This document shows, in pieces, positions 5,332 through 6,097 of a stretch of 6,097 nt of DNA. The notes under the pieces are model-generated. The model had not been told where the DNA came from. It did no database searches and saw only the letters and a program-made list of their open reading frames with translations. The position numbers and the translations under genes were made by a program. Position 1 is the stretch's first letter; each line of letters opens with the position of its first letter. This DNA is from Nodosilinea sp. BSH.14 (GTDB lineage Bacteria > Cyanobacteriota > Cyanobacteriia > Phormidesmidales > Phormidesmidaceae), in assembly GCA_023264315.1 (NCBI GenBank), contig JALQST010000202.1, positions 1 through 6,097 on the forward strand, written 5' to 3'.

Positions 5332-6097
5332 CTGCAAGTCCTCTATTCCGCACGACCTGAGCGGCGGCTACATCTCGATTAGTGGTGTAGCCGCACTCAG
5401 GGCATTGATGAACTCGAACTGACAAATCTTTCTTGACCACGGCTGAACAGGCAGGACATTCCTGGCTGGTGCCAGACGCTTCTACCGCCGCAAAATAAAC
5501 ACCACGTTTCCAGCACACCCACTCCTGAATTGAAAGGTAGCTGCCCCACGCTGCATCAAGGCAGTGCTTGGCCAGCATCCCCTTCGCCAGTCCTTTCAGG
5601 TTCAGTTTTTCAACAAACACCATCCCAGCTTGATCGCAGAGACGATGGGCTAACTTGAACTGAAAGTCTTTTCGGGCATTGGCCAGATATTCGTGATGCC
5701 TAGCCATCTTCTTTTGGAGTTTGAGCCAGCGACTAGACCCTTTCTTTCTGCGCTTCAATTGACGTTGCAGCGATTTCAGCTTGCGTTGCCCATTCACGAA
5801 AAATCTAGGATTTTTAACTAACTCGCCCGCAGACGTTGCTAGATAGCTTTCAATGCCAACATCTACCCCTAACGGTTCTCCATGCGGCGAAACATCTGGC
5901 ACATCTACATCAGATTGAAACACAATCATGACGTAGTACCCAGAAGCCCGCTTAACCACACGAATTTGCTTTGCCTCAAACCCTTCCGGCACTGGTCTAG
6001 AAAGCCGCATCTTGACCCAGCCAATCTTGGGCAGGTTGACGCGATTTCCCTTGACCACGCCTTTATTGAGTTGAGGGAACACAAATGACCGCATCCG
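5237..6097 (-). mobile_element. IS200/IS605-family element, right end and partial body
   Basis: The element contains tnpB on the minus strand and a typical right-end hairpin (5245-5265) followed by GTGTCAA, where I place the boundary at 5237. The left end, any tnpA, and the TAM-bearing flank are beyond the window. Such elements insert without target duplication or terminal inverted repeats, so the exact boundary needs comparison with an empty site. Confidence 0.7.
5270..6097 (-). CDS. tnpB: RNA-guided endonuclease TnpB (IS200/IS605 family), N-terminus outside the window
   Basis: 275 residues are visible. The frame is open through the window edge, and an internal Met at 6094-6092 is unlikely to be the true start, because full TnpB proteins are about 360-420 residues and the N-terminal domain is missing. 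Numbering from that Met, RuvC-I is GVDVG with Asp78, RuvC-II is VEKLNLKG with Glu162, and RuvC-III is NRDVAAA with Asp241. A Cys4 zinc ribbon lies between II and III (CPAC at 213-216, CPEC at 231-234). A basic, coiled-coil-like stretch (about 102-135) follows RuvC-I. All three catalytic acids are present and no frameshift is seen, so the visible part looks active. TnpB cleaves DNA next to a TAM using an RNA transcribed from its own 3' end. It converges on the psb35-like gene. Confidence 0.92.
   Translation of the reverse strand, partial: RMRSFVFPQLNKGVVKGNRVNLPKIGWVKMRLSRPVPEGFEAKQIRVVKRASGYYVMIVFQSDVDVPDVSPHGEPLGVDVGIESYLATSAGELVKNPRFFVNGQRKLKSLQRQLKRRKKGSSRWLKLQKKMARHHEYLANARKDFQFKLAHRLCDQAGMVFVEKLNLKGLAKGMLAKHCLDAAWGSYLSIQEWVCWKRGVYFAAVEASGTSQECPACSAVVKKDLSVRVHQCPECGYTTNRDVAAAQVVRNRGLAAVGHTDKKLSEGNANGHPAN

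Noticed and set aside
5011..5337. Minus-strand open frame of 108 codons over the psb35-like gene and tnpB end
   Set aside because: It is antisense to the psb35-like gene and out of frame with tnpB; the composition is shadow-like.

Overview
The window looks like a chromosomal segment from a cyanobacterium. It carries the C-terminal half of a XisI-family protein, a single-span Psb35-like photosystem II protein behind a promoter with RpaB-type HLR1 repeats, a cyanobacterial-type SfsA, and a TnpB of the kind common in cyanobacterial IS200/IS605 elements. The first ~1.1 kb is visibly more AT-rich than the rest, which fits an accessory-gene cluster next to core genes.

Layout. Positions 1-3813 hold five plus-strand genes in a tight head-to-tail run: xisI (5' end outside the window), a 64-residue antitoxin-like protein, a DUF433 antitoxin, a DUF5615 PIN-like toxin, and a 908-residue type III Res-like helicase-nuclease. 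The gaps are 32 nt, 46 nt, a 4-nt overlap and an 8-nt overlap, so the last three at least are probably translated in a coupled way. No Mod methyltransferase lies beside the Res-like gene in this window. Positions 3814-3915 form a short convergent spacer with a hairpin and a small tandem repeat. The minus-strand gene at 3916-4707 is sfsA, a conserved housekeeping nuclease-fold gene. Positions 4708-4989 are a divergent intergenic region with a good promoter for the plus-strand psb35-like gene (4990-5223). An IS200/IS605-type element begins about 13 nt after that gene's stop codon and runs off the window end. Its tnpB is on the minus strand, and its right end forms a convincing omega-RNA (reRNA) scaffold.

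How the parts work together (inference). The left block reads as a toxin-antitoxin and nuclease island, probably for defence or mobile-element stability, with a VapBC-like pair translationally linked to an intact ATP-dependent nuclease. The right block is core photosynthesis with light-stress control, abutted by a mobile RNA-guided nuclease. The predicted TnpB guide covers the last bases of the psb35-like gene and its stop codon.
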